Assembly (NCBI RefSeq): GCF_024721605.1
Contig: NZ_CP102630.1
Coordinates: 1,426,001-1,490,000, forward strand
DNA length: 64,000 nucleotides
From: Sphingomicrobium flavum
GTDB lineage: Bacteria > Pseudomonadota > Alphaproteobacteria > Sphingomonadales > Sphingomonadaceae
Direction: 5' to 3'
Of the stretch, positions 46,480-56,582 are shown piece by piece (position 1 is the first letter of the stretch; the number at the start of each line of letters is the position of its first letter). The notes under the pieces are model-generated. The model ran no database searches. It was not told the DNA's origin and was given only the letters and a program-made list of their open reading frames with translations. Position numbers and translations under genes: made by a program.

Positions 46480-47187
46480 ATGCGGGTACTTCTGATCGAA
46501 GACGAAGCCACGATCGCGCAGAGCATTGAACTGATGCTCTCGACCGAAGGCTTCAACTGCTACACCACCGATCTTGGCGAAGAAGGCCTCGATCTGGGCA
46601 AGCTCTATGATTATGACATCATCCTTCTCGACCTCAACCTGCCGGACATGCACGGCTATGACGTCCTGAAAAAACTGCGCACCGCCAAGGTGCAGACGCC
46701 GGTCCTGATCCTGTCGGGCATCGGCGAAATGGATTCGAAGGTCCGCGCGCTGGGCTTCGGTGCTGACGATTATGTCACCAAGCCTTTCCACCGCGATGAA
46801 CTGGTCGCCCGCATTCATGCGATCGTGCGCCGTTCCAAGGGCCATTCGCAGTCGGTCATCCGCACCGGCAAGCTGGCCGTGAACCTCGATGCCAAGACGG
46901 TCGAAGTCGACGGCAACCGCGTCCACCTCACCGGCAAGGAATATGCGATGCTGGAGCTCCTCTCGCTGCGCAAGGGCACCACGCTCACCAAGGAAATGTT
47001 CCTCAACCACCTTTATGGCGGGATGGACGAGCCCGAACTCAAGATCATCGACGTCTTCATCTGCAAGCTGCGCAAGAAATTGTCGCTGGCCTGCGGCGGC
47101 GACAATTATATCGAAACCGTCTGGGGCCGCGGCTATGTCCTGCGCGACCAGGAAGAAGACCAGAAGGCCGACACCGAAGCGGCCTGA
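46480..47187 (+). CDS. ctrA: cell-cycle response regulator CtrA
   Basis: A 235-residue OmpR-type regulator. The receiver has [20 protein letters not shown] and the phosphorylated Asp51 in [37 protein letters not shown] is the alpha4-beta5 face shared by CtrA orthologues. The winged-helix domain has [33 protein letters not shown] and [13 protein letters not shown]. It ends in Ala-Ala, the residues needed for ClpXP degradation of Caulobacter CtrA. ATG 46480 matches the conserved start. It should control cell-cycle, motility and envelope genes in alphaproteobacteria. Confidence 0.95.
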   Translation: MRVLLIEDEATIAQSIELMLSTEGFNCYTTDLGEEGLDLGKLYDYDIILLDLNLPDMHGYDVLKKLRTAKVQTPVLILSGIGEMDSKVRALGFGADDYVTKPFHRDELVARIHAIVRRSKGHSQSVIRTGKLAVNLDAKTVEVDGNRVHLTGKEYAMLELLSLRKGTTLTKEMFLNHLYGGMDEPELKIIDVFICKLRKKLSLACGGDNYIETVWGRGYVLRDQEEDQKADTEAA

Positions 47188-47224
47188 AAGAACAACACCG
47201 ACGGCTGAGAGCCTGAGGGGCTAA

Positions 47225-47258
47225 GGGCGGCGTCCGGGGGGAACGCCGCCCTTTTTAT
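47225..47258 (+). terminator. rho-independent terminator after ctrA
   Basis: GGGCGGCGT (47225-47233) pairs with ACGCCGCCC (47243-47251), followed by TTTTTATTT. It lies 37 bp after the ctrA stop and overlaps the last codons of the convergent hypothetical gene. Confidence 0.85.
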
Positions 47259-47662
47259 TTGTTATTTAGAAATTCTCGCGGACCGCGAAGGCTTGGCCAC
47301 AAGCAGCCATTTGCATTGTAGACGGGCACCCATTGTTCATTTTTTCGGATATCCAAACGGCGACGCCGTCCAGGAAAAATCGCAATACGCGCTTCACCTG
47401 CCATCCATGCGGACACGATGTCGAAGAAGTGATCATTAATGGCTGGAGCCGGAAAAAAATATGACCAGAAATCAGCGACACCAAAGCTGAGTTCATCACC
47501 ATTACTGAGCGCGAATTGCATTTCCCGTACAAGCCCTGGCTGCACTGCAAAACGCCAAACATAAGCGCCATCCTCATGGGTGAATTCGTAGTTTAGGGTG
47601 TGCAATTTCGCGAACTTCTCGACGCGGTCGGCAACTGTGTTAGTGATCGCTTCGGAATTCAC
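47255..47662 (-). CDS. hypothetical protein
   Basis: A 135-residue soluble protein: [40 protein letters not shown], then a Phe/Trp-rich part ([20 protein letters not shown]) and a basic stretch [14 protein letters not shown]. No family is recognised. Its ATG overlaps the stop of the bpt frame by the ATGA pattern on the minus strand. It is visibly more AT-rich than its neighbours and ends inside the ctrA terminator, so it looks like a recent addition downstream of bpt. Confidence 0.5.
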   Translation of the reverse strand: MNSEAITNTVADRVEKFAKLHTLNYEFTHEDGAYVWRFAVQPGLVREMQFALSNGDELSFGVADFWSYFFPAPAINDHFFDIVSAWMAGEARIAIFPGRRRRLDIRKNEQWVPVYNANGCLWPSLRGPREFLNNK

Positions 47663-48474
47663 TTCAGCGGCAAAGTCCGCTGTGAGGGCGCGCGCGCTGG
47701 TAAGTCCTTACGCCGTTCTTCGGGCTCACCGGAACGAGGTTCTTCCATCGGCCTCCAGCCATCGCGACCCAGCCGTTCCAGTGGGCGGAACTTGGCCTTG
47801 TAGTTCATCCGCTCCGACCCCTCGACCCAATAGCCCAGATAGACATAGGGCAGCCCCGCCTTCCTGGCGCGCAGGATATGGTCGAGGATGATGTAGGTGC
47901 CAAGGCCGTCGCGCGCTTCCGGCCCGGTATCGAAGAAGCTATAGATCATCGACAGGCCGTCGCCCTGCTGGTCGGACAGGCAGGCGCCCACCAGCTTGCC
48001 GGGCGTGTCGGGATCATCGGACGGTTCGCGATATTCCACCACATAGGTCTGGACCGGCGTCTGCTCGACCATGTCGGCATAATCATGCTCGTCCATTTCG
48101 GCCATGCCGCCGCCGGGGTGACGATGGGCGAGATATTCGCGCAGCAACGCATATTGTTCTTCGGTCGTCCACGGCTTGCAGGCGGTGACTTCCAGGTCGA
48201 GATTGCGCTTGAGGAGGCGCCGCTGCGACCGGCTGGGCGCGAAATCGGCGGTGCGCACGCGCACCGACACGCAGGCCGAACAATCCACGCAGCTGGGGCG
48301 ATAGGCCACCGACTGGGAGCGGCGAAACCCGATCCTGCCGAGCGCTTCGTTCAATTCGGCGGCATGACGGCCATTCAATTCCGTGAACACCTTCCGCTCC
48401 ACCTTGCCTTCCAGATAGGGGCAGGGCGCAGGGTTGGTGACGAAGAATTTGGGAAAGCGAAACGGTGCGCTCAC
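47659..48474 (-). CDS. bpt: aspartate/glutamate leucyltransferase (Bpt, N-end rule)
   Basis: A 271-residue leucyl/arginyl-tRNA-protein transferase homologue that attaches leucine to proteins with N-terminal Asp or Glu, marking them for Clp[22 protein letters not shown], then the cysteine cluster [19 protein letters not shown] and the C-terminal [20 protein letters not shown] are the family signature. It starts at a GTG (48474) after AAGGAG. A CCTGTCC-N7-GGACAGG palindrome lies about 105 bp upstream. Confidence 0.93.
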   Translation of the reverse strand: MSAPFRFPKFFVTNPAPCPYLEGKVERKVFTELNGRHAAELNEALGRIGFRRSQSVAYRPSCVDCSACVSVRVRTADFAPSRSQRRLLKRNLDLEVTACKPWTTEEQYALLREYLAHRHPGGGMAEMDEHDYADMVEQTPVQTYVVEYREPSDDPDTPGKLVGACLSDQQGDGLSMIYSFFDTGPEARDGLGTYIILDHILRARKAGLPYVYLGYWVEGSERMNYKAKFRPLERLGRDGWRPMEEPRSGEPEERRKDLPARAPSQRTLPLK

Positions 48475-48578
48475 CTCGGGCCGACTCCTTAGATGGTTAT
48501 CAAACTCTTAATAGCTTATGCGGAACGGAAACGCATTTGCAAAGCGCATGTGCCCGGGAATGACAGTTAACGGCCATT

Positions 48579-48599
48579 CCTGTCCCAGGATCGGACAGG
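48579..48599. promoter_or_regulatory. perfect palindrome CCTGTCC-N7-GGACAGG upstream of bpt
   Basis: Arms at 48579-48585 and 48593-48599 are perfectly complementary around a 7-base spacer. Inner arms and spacer length equal those of the palindrome at 10852-10868. Each lies slightly over 100 bp before a start codon, and in both a GCATAAG..TTAA element follows closer to the gene. Confidence 0.45.
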
Positions 48600-48642
48600 T
48601 GAAGCATCCAAAATGGCGGATTTTGCCAAGCATTTCCTTCCC

Positions 48643-48749
48643 CCGCTCATCCTGAGCTTGTCGGAATCGGAGATGGCCGAAGGCCAACGGTCAGCGCCGC
48701 GCTGACGTGGGTGCAGCCGCTGAGGCTTCGACAGGCTCAGCCTGAGCGG
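48643..48749. repeat. inverted pair of dispersed palindromic repeats between ilvA and bpt
   Basis: The arms CCGCTCATCCTGAGCTTGTC (48643-48662, continuing GGAA) and CTTCGACAGGCTCAGCCTGA (48726-48745, continuing GCGG) are inverted near-copies of the repeat also at 45706 and 57619. They flank 59 bp that has its own weak hairpin (GTCAGCG-CCG-CGCTGAC). The block could serve as a transcription end after ilvA. No gene is seen in the whole 48475-48767 interval. Confidence 0.6.
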
Positions 48750-48767
48750 AATGGGAGGGAGGAAAAT

Positions 48768-49985
48768 CTACTCGCGAACGATGGTGGTGCGTTCGACGCC
48801 GAATCCATGCTCGCGCAGCCGCTCGATCAGCCCGTCAATGGCATCGGCGTCGCGCGCCTCGCATTCCACCTCCACCAGGCTGTCCTTGGCAGGCAGCGCG
48901 GAAAAGACGCGGTGGTGGTTGGTCTCGATGATATTGACCTGGCATTCGTGGAAGATGCGCGTGATCGCCGCCAGCGCGCCCGGGCGATCCTCCGCCGCGA
49001 TACGCAGCCGCGCGATGCGCCCGCAGCGCACCAGTTCGCGCACCAGCACATTGGCGAGCAGGTGGCTGTCGATATTGCCCCCGCACAACACCGTGCCGAC
49101 CTTCTTGCCCTTATATTTGTCCGGCTCTTCCAGGATCGCGGCGAGCCCCGCGGCCCCTGCCCCTTCGACCACCGTCTTCTCGATCCCGACCAGCAAGGCG
49201 ACCGCATGTTCAATCGCACTTTCGCCCACCAGGTCGATCCGGTCGACCAGCTCGCCGATGATCTTGCGCGTCAGATAGCCCGGATCCTTGACCGCAATCC
49301 CCTCGGCCAGCGTCGCGCCGCCAATCGCCTGCGCCTCGCCCTCCAGCACATTCTTCATCGCCGGGAACATGCGCGCTTCCACGCCCACCATCTCGATATC
49401 GGGCTTCAGGGCCTTGGCCGCAGTGGCAATCCCGCTCATCAGCCCGCCCCCGCCAATCGGCACCACGATGGTGTCAAGATCGGGCGCTGCCTCCAGCATC
49501 TCGATGCCGATCGTCCCCTGCCCCGCAATCACGTCGGGCTCGTCGAAGGGGTGGACGAAGACCAGCCCCCTTTCCTCTTCCAGCGCGCGGGCATGGGCAT
49601 AGGCATCGTCATAGACCCGGCCATGCAGCACGACGGTGGCGCCATGCTGCTCGGTCTGCACCACTTTGATGGTGGGCGTGGGTTCGGGCATCACGATGGT
49701 GACGGGAATGCCGAGCCGCGCGCCATGATAGGCCACCGCCTGCGCATGATTGCCCGCCGAAGCCGCGATCACGCCGCGCTTCTTTTCCTCATCGGTAAGC
49801 TGCGACAATTTGTTGAGCGCGCCGCGCTCCTTATAGGCGGCGGTGAATTGCAGGTTTTCGAACTTCAGCCAGATTTCGGCGCCGACAATGTCGGACAGCG
49901 TCCGGCTGAGCAGCATCGGGGTTTTCACGACCTGCCCCCCGATACGCTGGGCGGCGGCGCGGATATCGTCGATCGTCACGGTCAT
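48768..49985 (-). CDS. ilvA: threonine ammonia-lyase with ACT domain
   Basis: A 405-residue PLP enzyme that deaminates threonine to 2-oxobutyrate (or serine to pyruvate) for isoleucine synthesis. The PLP lysine lies in QFTAAYKERGALN, the phosphate-binding glycine loop is VVPIGGGGLMSGIA, and SAGNHAQAVAYHGARLGIP is the substrate loop. The C-terminal 80 residues form a single ACT domain (RIAAEDRPGALAAITRIF, NIIETNHHRVF) that binds a regulatory amino acid. ATG 49985 is chosen; upstream codons fall into the repeat element. Confidence 0.93.
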   Translation of the reverse strand: MTVTIDDIRAAAQRIGGQVVKTPMLLSRTLSDIVGAEIWLKFENLQFTAAYKERGALNKLSQLTDEEKKRGVIAASAGNHAQAVAYHGARLGIPVTIVMPEPTPTIKVVQTEQHGATVVLHGRVYDDAYAHARALEEERGLVFVHPFDEPDVIAGQGTIGIEMLEAAPDLDTIVVPIGGGGLMSGIATAAKALKPDIEMVGVEARMFPAMKNVLEGEAQAIGGATLAEGIAVKDPGYLTRKIIGELVDRIDLVGESAIEHAVALLVGIEKTVVEGAGAAGLAAILEEPDKYKGKKVGTVLCGGNIDSHLLANVLVRELVRCGRIARLRIAAEDRPGALAAITRIFHECQVNIIETNHHRVFSALPAKDSLVEVECEARDADAIDGLIERLREHGFGVERTTIVRE

Positions 49986-49998
49986 GGAAATTGCGCGT

Positions 49999-50270
49999 AA
50001 GGCCCAGACCGGCATTCTGCAATGGTCGAGATCGCTCGAAACAGGGCGCTGACTAGGAGCGCAGCGCAGTCGCGTAGCAGTTGCTACGCGCAAGCAAGCG
50101 ACACTGCTCAGCGTCCTGTTTCGAGCGACCGCCTACGGCGGCAGGCGGATTTTTGTGCGGTGCCGCGTTGCTCGTCGCGCACGATGCCTTTGCATCGCTT
50201 GCTCCTCTCGCCTAACCCCGCACAAAAATCCGTACCGTCGCGACCGTTGCAGAATGCCGGTCTGGGCCTT
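49999..50270. repeat. 272 bp noncoding element of nested inverted repeats
   Basis: Bounded by a perfect 24 bp inverted repeat (49999-50022 with 50247-50270). Inside lie a 20 bp inverted repeat with one mismatch (50033-50052 with 50108-50127), which encloses GCGTAGCA-GT-TGCTACGC at 50072-50089, and a perfect 15 bp one (CGGATTTTTGTGCGG at 50146-50160 with 50218-50232), which encloses CGATGC-CTTT-GCATCG at 50182-50197. A small CCGCC-TAC-GGCGG hairpin lies at 50129-50141. No gene is supported in the whole 49986-50338 interval. It resembles a MITE or a multi-branched structured RNA. No target-site duplication was seen. Confidence 0.8.
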
Positions 50271-50338
50271 TCCCCTTCCTCTTCGCTGCGACAATGCTAT
50301 GCGGTTGCCGCACCGCACCAATTTTTCGGGGAAAAACC

Positions 50339-51976
50339 ATGCGTCACCTGCTGTTCACCGCCGTCGCCAGCCTTGCCATCGCCTCGCCCGCTGCCGCCGA
50401 TACCATTTATGACAATGTGAACGGCATCCAGGCCGACGCCGAGGGCAATATCCTGCGCTTTACCGGCCTGCATGTCGATGATGAGGGCAAGGTGATCGCC
50501 ACGCTGGCCGAGGGCGAGGAACGCCCCGCCGCCGATTTCTGGCTCGACATGGAAGGCCGCACCATGATGCCCGGCCTGATCGACGCGCACGGCCATTTCC
50601 TGATGATGGGCCAGACGATGATGAGCCTGCAATTGTTCGGTACCGACAGCATCGCCTCGCTGCAGCAGCAGCTTGCCGCCTTCGCCGCCGCCAATCCGGG
50701 CGACGGCTGGATCGTCGGGCGCGGCTGGAACCATGAAATGTTTTCGGATGGCCGCTTCCCCACCGCCGCCGATCTCGACGCCATCGTCGCCGACCGCCCC
50801 GTCATCCTCGAACGCGTCGATGGCCATGCGACCGTGGTCAACACGATGGCGATGCAGATGGCCGGCACCCGCGACGACACGCCCGACCCGGTCGGCGGTG
50901 CGATCCTGCGCGGCGCTGACGGCAAGGCGACCGGCGTTTTCGTCGATACCGCGATGGAGCCGCTTTATGCGCTGGTGCCCGCTTACACCGGCAAGGATTA
51001 TGCCGAGGCGATCGATCTGGCGCAGGGCATCATGCTCGAACATGGGCTGACCGCCATGGCCGATATGGGCACGCCGGATGATCATTGGCACGCCATGCGC
51101 CGCGCCGGTGATGAGGGAAAATTGAAGGTCCGCGTCATGGCCTATGCGGCAGGCGCCGATACGCTGGAGCGCATTGCGGCCAATGGCCCGACGCCCTGGC
51201 TCTACGGCGGCAAGCTGCGCATGGGCGGGGTCAAGCTGGTCACCGACGGCGCGCTGGGCTCACGCGGTGCCTGGCTCAAAGCCCCTTATGCCGATGCCGA
51301 TACGGTCGGCCTGCAAATGCTGACCAACGAGCAGCTTGCCGACAGCATCAAGCGCGCCGTCGCGCTCGGCCACCAGGTCGCGGTTCATGCCATCGGCGAT
51401 GCCGCCAACGACCAGTTGCTCGACGCGGTCGAGGCCACCCCCAATGCCTCGGCGTTGCGCTTCCGGAACGAACATACCCAGATCCTCGACCCCGTAGATC
51501 TACCGCGCATGGCCGCCTCGGGCGTGATCGCCTCGATGCAGCCCGTGCACCAGACGAGCGACTGGAAAATGGCGGAAAAGCGCCTCGGCCCCGACCGGCT
51601 GAGCGCCGCCTATGCCTGGCGCAGCCTGGCCGATAGCGGCTCGCTTCTTGCCTTCGGCTCCGACTTCCCGGTCGAACATCCCAACCCCTTCGTCGGGCTC
51701 GAGGTCGCGGTTACGCGCATCGACGGCAATGGCGAACCGGAAGGCGGCTGGCTCGCCAGCGAGAGGGTGACACTGGGCGAAGCGCTGGCTGGTTTCACGC
51801 TAGGCGCGGCCTATGCCTCCTTTGCCGAAAAGCAGTTGGGCGCACTGACCCCCGGCCGCTATGCCGATTTCATCATCATCGACCGCGACATCACCGCCAT
51901 GGACCCGTCGGACATTTCCGAAACCAAGGTGCTGGAAAGCTGGGTCGGCGGCCGCCGCGTCTATTTGCGCGACTGA
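50339..51976 (+). CDS. secreted amidohydrolase family 3 protein (YtcJ-like)
   Basis: A 545-residue metal-dependent hydrolase with the signal peptide MRHLLFTAVASLAIASPAAA. GRTMMPGLIDAHGHFLMMGQ has the first metal motif, QVAVHAIGDAANDQLLDAVE and FRNEHTQILDP the later histidines, and LLAFGSDFPVEHPNPF the terminal Asp. The YtcJ/N-substituted formamide deformylase-like branch acts on varied amides and imides; the substrate here is unknown. ATG 50339 is chosen because the signal peptide starts there. The gene converges with the DsbD-like gene and overlaps it by 16 bp. Confidence 0.82.
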   Translation: MRHLLFTAVASLAIASPAAADTIYDNVNGIQADAEGNILRFTGLHVDDEGKVIATLAEGEERPAADFWLDMEGRTMMPGLIDAHGHFLMMGQTMMSLQLFGTDSIASLQQQLAAFAAANPGDGWIVGRGWNHEMFSDGRFPTAADLDAIVADRPVILERVDGHATVVNTMAMQMAGTRDDTPDPVGGAILRGADGKATGVFVDTAMEPLYALVPAYTGKDYAEAIDLAQGIMLEHGLTAMADMGTPDDHWHAMRRAGDEGKLKVRVMAYAAGADTLERIAANGPTPWLYGGKLRMGGVKLVTDGALGSRGAWLKAPYADADTVGLQMLTNEQLADSIKRAVALGHQVAVHAIGDAANDQLLDAVEATPNASALRFRNEHTQILDPVDLPRMAASGVIASMQPVHQTSDWKMAEKRLGPDRLSAAYAWRSLADSGSLLAFGSDFPVEHPNPFVGLEVAVTRIDGNGEPEGGWLASERVTLGEALAGFTLGAAYASFAEKQLGALTPGRYADFIIIDRDITAMDPSDISETKVLESWVGGRRVYLRD

Positions 51977-53949
51977 GCCCGCTCGGTCAGCATCGACGGG
52001 GTGAGGATTTGCGGCAGCTCTTCGGGGCTGTCCGCCCCTTGCGCATACCAAAGGTAAAGCGGCACTGCGGCGCGCCCGCGCGCTTCCAGGAAACGCGTGA
52101 TCGCCGGATCGCCATCGGTCCAGTCGCCGACAAAGACCGCGACATCGTTGGCCTCGAATGCCTCCAGCACTGCCTCGCGATTGATGCTGCTCGCCTCATT
52201 GGCCTTGCAGGACAGGCACCAGTCGGCGGTAAAATAGACAAAGACCGGCCGCCCCTCGGCCCGCGCCGGCGCGACCGCTTCCTCACTCCACAGCTCGGCA
52301 AAATCCGGCACCCTGGCCTCGACCGACGGCCGCGCGGGCAACATCATCGCCCCGCCAATGGCCAATGCGATTGCGCCCACTACCGCAATCCAGCCGAGTG
52401 CCCGGCCCTTGGTCGACAGCCATAGCAAGAGGCCCAGCACGGCTATCGCCACCAAGCCGATCAGCAGCGCCTCTTCCCCCGCCAGCCGTGACAGGAGCCA
52501 CAAGGCCGCCGCCACGGTGGCCGCCATCGGGATGGCGAGCCAGCGCTGCAACTTGATCATCCATTCGCCCGGTTTGGGCAGGCGTTTGCGAAGCGCAGGG
52601 ATGAAAGCGATCGCAAGGAAAGGCAGCGCCAGCCCCAACCCCAGCGCCGCAAAGACGCCCACCGCACCCGCCGGTGGCAGGATCAGCGCCGTGCCCAGCG
52701 CCGCGCCAAGGAAAGGCCCCGCACAAGGCGTCGCCACAAAGGCCGCCAGCGCACCGGTGCCCACGCTGCCGCCCGTGCGCATCGATCCGGCCAGCACCGG
52801 CAAGCGATAGAGGCCCGCCAGATTATAGGTGATCGCCGCCGCCAGGATCAGCAGCAGGAAGATGGTGCGCGGGTCCTGCAGCTGGAAGGCCCAGCCCGCC
52901 GCCGCCCCGCCTTCACGGATCGCCAGCAAGAGCAGCCCGAGCCCCGCCGTGCCCAGCATCGCGCCCATCGTATAGCCCAGCGCATCGCGCCGCGCCTCTT
53001 TCTCCTCGCCCCCGGCCTTGGCCAGATGCACCGCCTTCATCGCCAATATGGGGAAGACGCAGGGCATCAGATTGAGCAGCATCCCGCCGATGAGCGCGCC
53101 CAACAGCGCGATGCCGATGACGTCCCAGCCCTTGCCACCGATCGGCTCGCCGCCCTCGGGAACCTCGCCCGGCACGGCGGTGAAGGACAGCCCGCTGCCC
53201 CCGCCCAGCGCCAGCACGCCGCGTACCTCGGCGGGCATGGCATTGGCGCGCAATTTCAGGTCGCCGACCAGATGGTCACCCACCCGGCGAAACCCTTGCG
53301 ACGCGGCATAATCGATAATGTGATTGAGCCCGTCCGCCTCGATAAACAGCTCGGGATCATAGAGCTCGAGCGAGGCCGGCACCGGGATCGCCAGCGACAG
53401 CCGATCACTGTCCAGATCGAAGTGCGCCTCGCTCGAAATCGGACGCGGCAGTTGCTGGCGATAGCGATCGAATTCGTCGCCCCGCTCCGGCCCGCTGCCG
53501 ACCGGGATGACCACCGAAAACTGCCCCTTTTCTGGTACGCAAATCTTGTCAGTGCAGGCCAGCCAGCGCCCCTCACCGCTCACCGTCACCGCCCCGCGAT
53601 TGGTCGCGGGCAGCGTGAGGCGAGTCAGCAGCGCATGCTCGCCTTTGTAGACATAATTGACCAGCCCGAAGGCGTCGTAACGCTGCGGCGTGGGGAAGCG
53701 GAAGGGCGCGACTTCAGCGCCCTCGGGCACTTCCCATTCCACCGCAATCGGCAGCCCGGCATCGCCCGGATTCTTCCAATAGCCGTGCCAGCCTTCCTTG
53801 GCCTCGAAGACCAAGGCAAGCTCGACCTCGCCACCCCCCGCTGCCACCGGCCCCTCGGCCACCAGCCGCGGCACCAGATTGGTCGTCTGCGCCGCCGCCG
53901 GAAGGGCCGCGATCAGGGCAGTCAGCAAAAGGAAGACACGCAGGAGCAT
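51961..53949 (-). CDS. DsbD/ScsB-like thiol:disulfide interchange transporter
   Basis: A 662-residue inner-membrane electron carrier that brings reducing power to the periplasm. The signal peptide (MLLRVFLLLTALIAALPAAA) is followed by a periplasmic alpha domain with Cys132 and Cys137 (CTDKICVPE). The eight-helix membrane domain has Cys297 (NLMPCVFPILAMK) and Cys409 (ATPCAGPFLGAALG), and the C-terminal thioredoxin-like domain has Cys578 and Cys581 (TADWCLSCKANEA). All six cysteines of the thiol relay are present. It starts 11 bp before the metH stop on the same strand and so may be a downstream member of the met operon. Likely clients are DsbC/DsbG or CcmG-type proteins. Confidence 0.87.
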   Translation of the reverse strand: MLLRVFLLLTALIAALPAAAQTTNLVPRLVAEGPVAAGGGEVELALVFEAKEGWHGYWKNPGDAGLPIAVEWEVPEGAEVAPFRFPTPQRYDAFGLVNYVYKGEHALLTRLTLPATNRGAVTVSGEGRWLACTDKICVPEKGQFSVVIPVGSGPERGDEFDRYRQQLPRPISSEAHFDLDSDRLSLAIPVPASLELYDPELFIEADGLNHIIDYAASQGFRRVGDHLVGDLKLRANAMPAEVRGVLALGGGSGLSFTAVPGEVPEGGEPIGGKGWDVIGIALLGALIGGMLLNLMPCVFPILAMKAVHLAKAGGEEKEARRDALGYTMGAMLGTAGLGLLLLAIREGGAAAGWAFQLQDPRTIFLLLILAAAITYNLAGLYRLPVLAGSMRTGGSVGTGALAAFVATPCAGPFLGAALGTALILPPAGAVGVFAALGLGLALPFLAIAFIPALRKRLPKPGEWMIKLQRWLAIPMAATVAAALWLLSRLAGEEALLIGLVAIAVLGLLLWLSTKGRALGWIAVVGAIALAIGGAMMLPARPSVEARVPDFAELWSEEAVAPARAEGRPVFVYFTADWCLSCKANEASSINREAVLEAFEANDVAVFVGDWTDGDPAITRFLEARGRAAVPLYLWYAQGADSPEELPQILTPSMLTERAQSRK

Positions 53950-53960
53950 TGCTAGGCCGC

Positions 53961-56582
53961 TTAGCCTGTCACTTCGCTCCCGTCGAGATTGGGCGAAAGC
54001 CAGCGCCGCGCCGTGTCCAGATCGACCCCGCGCCGCGCCGCATAGTCGGCAAGCTGGTCCTCACCCACCCGCGCCACGCCGAAATAATGTGCTTCGGGAT
54101 GGGCGAAATAAAAGCCCGATACGGCACTGGCTGGCCACATGGCAAAATTCTCGGTGAGCGTAATGCCCGCCGGATCGCCGCCCAACAATTCGAACAACAA
54201 GGGCTTCAGACTATGGTCGGGACAGGCGGGATAGCCGGGCGCCGGACGGATGCCCTGATAGGCCTCGGCGATCAGCTCCTCATTGCTCAGCGCCTCACCC
54301 GCAGCATAACCCCACAGGTCGGTGCGGACATATTGGTGCAACCGCTCGGCAAAGGCTTCGGCGAGCCGGTCGGCCAGTGCCTTCAGGAGGATCGCCGAAT
54401 AATCATCGCCTGCCGCCTCGAAGGCCTTGGCGCGCTCCTCGGCACCATGAATGCCCACGGCAAAGCCACCCAGATGATCGCCATCCTTGGCGATAAAGTC
54501 CGCCAGGCAGTCATTGGCCCGCCCCTCGCGCTTCGCCACTTGTTGGCGCAGCATCGGCAGGCGCGCACCCTCGACAAGGATATCATCGCCCTCGCGCCGC
54601 GCATCCCACAGCCCGACAACGCCCTTGGCAGTTAGCCATTGCTCTTCAACAATCCTGTCCAGCATCGCCTGCGCATCGCGATACAGATCGCGCGCCGTCT
54701 CGCCGACCACTTCATCCTCGAGGATGGCGGGATAATTGCCATGCAATTCCCAGCTGCGGAAGAACGGCGTCCAGTCGATCACCTCACGCAGATCGGCCAG
54801 CGACCATTGCTCATAGCGATGCAGGCCTGGCTTTAAGGGTGCAGGCGCCTTGGCCGCCGCATCCACCACATGTCCATTGGCCCGCGCTGCCGCCAGGGAC
54901 ACCAGCTTGGACTTGCCCTTGCCGCCACGCGCCTCACGGATTTTGGCATAATCGGCGGCGATCTCGGCGGCATAGCTATCCGCTTCATCGCCCACCAATT
55001 TGGTCGCGACGCCGACTGCGCGGCTGGCATCGTTCACATGGATGACCGGGCCCGAATAAGTCGGCGCGATCTTGAGCGCGGTATGCACCTTGCTGGTCGT
55101 CGCCCCGCCGATCAGCAGCGGGATCTTCAGCCCTTCGCGCTCCATTTCGGCGGCATTGTGCGTCATTTCATCAAGGCTGGGCGTGATCAGCCCCGACAGG
55201 CCGATCATGTTGGCCTCATGCCGCCGGGCCGCCGCCAGGATATCGCTCCAGCCGACCATCACCCCCAGATCGACCACCTCATAGCCATTACATTGCAGCA
55301 CGACGCCGACGATATTCTTGCCGATATCGTGCACATCGCCCTTGACCGTCGCCATGACGATGCGGCCCTTGCCCGAGGATTTCTCGCCGACATTTTCTGC
55401 CTCGATATAAGGCAGCAAATGCGCGACCGCCTTCTTCATGACGCGCGCCGACTTCACTACCTGCGGAAGGAACATCTTGCCCGAACCGAACAGGTCGCCG
55501 ACCCGGTTCATGCCGTCCATCAACGGCCCTTCGATGACATGGATGGCGCGGCCCGCAGACTGGCGCGCTTCCTCGACATCGGCGACGATATGCGAATCCA
55601 TGCCCTTGACCAGCGCATGAGCCAGCCGTTCCTCGACCGCCGCCTCGCGCCAGCTTTCATCCTTTTCGTCCGCCTTGGCGCCGCTGCCCGCCGTCTTCTC
55701 GGCAAGCGCGATCAGCCGCTCGGTCGCGCCCTCGTCGCGGTCGAACAAGACATCCTCGCAGGCCTGGCGCAGTTCGGGCTCGATCTCGTCATAGACATCC
55801 AGCTGCCCGGCATTGACGATCGCCATGCCCAGCCCCGCAGGGATGGCGTGATAGAGAAAGACGCTGTGCAGCGCGCGGCGCACCGTCTCGTTGCCGCGGA
55901 AAGAGAAGCTGAGGTTGGAAAGCCCGCCTGACAGATGCGCGCCGGGACAGCGCAGGCGAATCTCGCGGCAGGCTTCGATGAAATCGAGGCCGTAGCGGCG
56001 ATGTTCGTCAATCCCGGTCGCCACCGCGAAGATGTTGGGATCGAAGATGACGTCCTGCGGCGGAAAGCCCTCCGCGACCAGCAAATCATAGGCCCGCGCG
56101 CAAATCTCGACCTTGCGCTCCTTGGTGTCGGCCTGGCCGATTTCGTCAAAGGCCATCACCACCACGGCCGCGCCATAGCCGCGCACCTTGCGCGCCAATT
56201 CAAGGAATGCCGCTTCGCCTTCCTTGAGGCTGATCGAATTGACGATGGGTTTGCCGGGCACGCATTTCAGCCCCGCCTCGATCACTTCCCATTTGGAGCT
56301 GTCGACCATCAGCGGCACTGCCGCGATATCGGGTTCGGCCGCGATGCGCTTCAAAAAGGTCGACATGGCCTCGACGCCGTCGAGCAGCGCTTCGTCCATG
56401 TTCACATCGATGATCTGCGCGCCATTTTCAACCTGCTGGCGCGCGACCTCGACGGCGGTGTCATAATCGCCATCGAGAATCAGTTTCTTGAAGCGCGCGG
56501 AGCCCGTCACATTGGTCCGCTCGCCGATCATCACGAAGCGGGTGGCGACATCGGTCTGCTCATTGAGCATCGGCCGGTTCAT
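53961..56582 (-). CDS. metH: methionine synthase, folate-, cobalamin- and activation-domain subunit
   Basis: An 873-residue protein holding the last three modules of cobalamin-dependent methionine synthase. They are the methyltetrahydrofolate domain ([40 protein letters not shown]), the cap and B12 domains ([20 protein letters not shown] with the cobalt-ligand His, and [13 protein letters not shown]) and the AdoMet-binding reactivation domain ([18 protein letters not shown]). The homocysteine domain is encoded separately by the upstream gene, whose TGA overlaps this ATG by the ATGA pattern. The two proteins together equal one normal MetH. Confidence 0.93.
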   Translation of the reverse strand: MNRPMLNEQTDVATRFVMIGERTNVTGSARFKKLILDGDYDTAVEVARQQVENGAQIIDVNMDEALLDGVEAMSTFLKRIAAEPDIAAVPLMVDSSKWEVIEAGLKCVPGKPIVNSISLKEGEAAFLELARKVRGYGAAVVVMAFDEIGQADTKERKVEICARAYDLLVAEGFPPQDVIFDPNIFAVATGIDEHRRYGLDFIEACREIRLRCPGAHLSGGLSNLSFSFRGNETVRRALHSVFLYHAIPAGLGMAIVNAGQLDVYDEIEPELRQACEDVLFDRDEGATERLIALAEKTAGSGAKADEKDESWREAAVEERLAHALVKGMDSHIVADVEEARQSAGRAIHVIEGPLMDGMNRVGDLFGSGKMFLPQVVKSARVMKKAVAHLLPYIEAENVGEKSSGKGRIVMATVKGDVHDIGKNIVGVVLQCNGYEVVDLGVMVGWSDILAAARRHEANMIGLSGLITPSLDEMTHNAAEMEREGLKIPLLIGGATTSKVHTALKIAPTYSGPVIHVNDASRAVGVATKLVGDEADSYAAEIAADYAKIREARGGKGKSKLVSLAAARANGHVVDAAAKAPAPLKPGLHRYEQWSLADLREVIDWTPFFRSWELHGNYPAILEDEVVGETARDLYRDAQAMLDRIVEEQWLTAKGVVGLWDARREGDDILVEGARLPMLRQQVAKREGRANDCLADFIAKDGDHLGGFAVGIHGAEERAKAFEAAGDDYSAILLKALADRLAEAFAERLHQYVRTDLWGYAAGEALSNEELIAEAYQGIRPAPGYPACPDHSLKPLLFELLGGDPAGITLTENFAMWPASAVSGFYFAHPEAHYFGVARVGEDQLADYAARRGVDLDTARRWLSPNLDGSEVTG

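Noticed and set aside
50155-50412. Short open frames inside the palindromic element after ilvA
   Set aside because: They run through inverted repeats, have no ribosome-binding site and no protein-like composition.
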